DNA of 64,000 bases from Maritalea porphyrae (GTDB taxonomy: Bacteria; Pseudomonadota; Alphaproteobacteria; Rhizobiales; Devosiaceae): NCBI RefSeq assembly GCF_030159895.1, contig NZ_BSNI01000001.1:274663-338662 (forward strand), in the 5' to 3' direction. Below are positions 63,309 through 64,000 of this stretch, piece by piece (position 1 is the first letter of the stretch; each line of letters opens with the position of its first letter). The translations under genes and the position numbers were made by a program. The notes under the pieces are model-generated. The model made no database searches. It had not been told where the DNA came from and was given only the letters and a program-made list of their open reading frames with translations.

Positions 63309-63998
63309 TCAGTTTGCGTTAATTGGCGGCTTTTTTGACCTGAAAATCATGTCCTTGGAGGCAACGATGGCGCCGAGCGTTATCAATAGGCAAGCGGCGC
63401 CAACGGCCCATGTGAACTGGGCAAAGCCAAAGAGGATCAGAATGAGTGTTGAAAGTAGCGGTGCCGAATAGGAGGCTGCACCCAAGATTTGGATGTCACC
63501 ATGTTTGACGCCGTGATCCCACACGTAGAATGCAAGTCCAAGCGGACCGAGGCCCAGACCGATTACGGCGACCCACTGCCATATGTTTTCGGGCCAAATG
63601 GTTGTTTCCCACAAAAGGTGACCGCCAAGTGACAATATTGCGGTGGCAGCACAAAAGCCGGTTACGGCATCTGTGGGCACGTGGGCAAATCGACGAGAGA
63701 GAACCGAATAGGAAGACCAAGCAAGGGCTGCCAGTACGGCCATGAAATAGCCGAAGGCAAATTCGGTTTTAAATGAAAACCCTTGACCGCCCGTGACGAT
63801 GAGTGCAGCGCCGCCAAGGCCAAGAACGCATCCAACAATATGCTGCCACTTTAGATGCTCGCCTGGCAAAAGGGATGAAAACAGCACGATAAGCAGCGGC
63901 CAAAGATAGCCGATCAGGCTGGCGTCGATTGTTGGGGCGTTGCGAAGGGCGGTGAAATAGAAAAGGTGATATCCAAATAATCCAGCGACACCTAGCAA
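63309..63998 (-). CDS. DMT family transporter (EamA) 5, cut by window edge
   Basis: 229 residues seen, starting 'GLFGYHLFYFTALRNAPTID', which is the middle of an EamA protein, so about 60 N-terminal residues probably lie beyond 64000. 'LIGYLWPLLIVLFSSLLPGE' follows, and the second EamA repeat is complete. Exporter of unknown substrate. Ends about 155 bases before carB. Confidence 0.88.
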   Translation of the reverse strand: MLGVAGLFGYHLFYFTALRNAPTIDASLIGYLWPLLIVLFSSLLPGEHLKWQHIVGCVLGLGGAALIVTGGQGFSFKTEFAFGYFMAVLAALAWSSYSVLSRRFAHVPTDAVTGFCAATAILSLGGHLLWETTIWPENIWQWVAVIGLGLGPLGLAFYVWDHGVKHGDIQILGAASYSAPLLSTLILILFGFAQFTWAVGAACLLITLGAIVASKDMIFRSKKPPINAN

Positions 63999-64000
63999 CC

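Noticed and set aside
1-64000. tRNA and rRNA genes
   Set aside because: No cloverleaf with GGTTCRANYCC-type T-arm and CCA end, and no conserved rRNA blocks, were spotted by eye; a tRNAscan run would be needed to be certain.

Overview
The window reads as chromosomal DNA of a free-living alphaproteobacterium, most likely in the order Hyphomicrobiales (Rhizobiales); a marine Devosia- or Maritalea-like lineage would fit, but that is a guess. The evidence is the gene set and its order (petP-like MarR regulator beside ilvE, lgt-midA-pgeF, uvrC-pgsA-moaD-moaE, carB with greA and trxB nearby), a GTTC-N7-GTTC LexA box before uvrB, a TGA-N9-TCA RirA-type iron operator, and small RNAs with CCUCCUCCC loops of the alphaproteobacterial alpha-r14/cuckoo type. 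I found no rRNA, tRNA, CRISPR array, insertion sequence or prophage.

Layout. 1-790 is a gene-poor stretch with two inverted dispersed repeats. 790-5110 holds apt, a PPOX flavoprotein, a LysE exporter, two overlapping tiny ORFs, two MaoC dehydratases and a membrane protein. 5150-11800 (minus) holds housekeeping genes: prs, rplY, pth, ychF, and the overlapping lgt-midA-pgeF operon. 11900-17740 (mostly plus) holds ubiK, ybjN, proC, a CsaA-like gene, a MASE1-PAS-GGDEF protein, a MarR regulator and ilvE. 17770-22720 is a six-gene minus-strand operon: Ca/Na antiporter, SDR, uvrC, pgsA, moaD, moaE. 22890-34985 mixes transporters, secreted proteins of unknown role, an AraC/VOC pair, uvrB under a LexA box, a GFA enzyme and an epimerase. 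35100-38220 is an iron/siderophore ABC importer. 38320-50730 has an SH3/crystallin secreted protein, thymidine kinase, a Spy/CpxP protein, two PLP enzymes, a nucleoside hydrolase/ribokinase salvage pair and MsrP.

52614-54728 is the most unusual part. It is a 2.1 kb stretch without an intact gene that carries three tandem minus-strand small RNAs, each ending in a Rho-independent terminator and displaying anti-Shine-Dalgarno loops. A LysR gene remnant lies between the first two. Copies 1 and 2 are near-duplicates and copy 3 is diverged.

54729-64000 has tetR, lysR-trxB, greA, a cold-shock gene, an NsrR-like Rrf2 regulator divergent from a truncated-haemoglobin operon with a near-canonical NsrR operator, then carB and a DMT transporter cut by the window edge. 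Five EamA/DMT exporters occur in the window. Control signals that can be read directly tie genes to DNA damage (uvrB), iron (ABC importer), nitric oxide (haemoglobin operon) and probably heat or oxidative stress (an RpoH-like promoter on the first small RNA).
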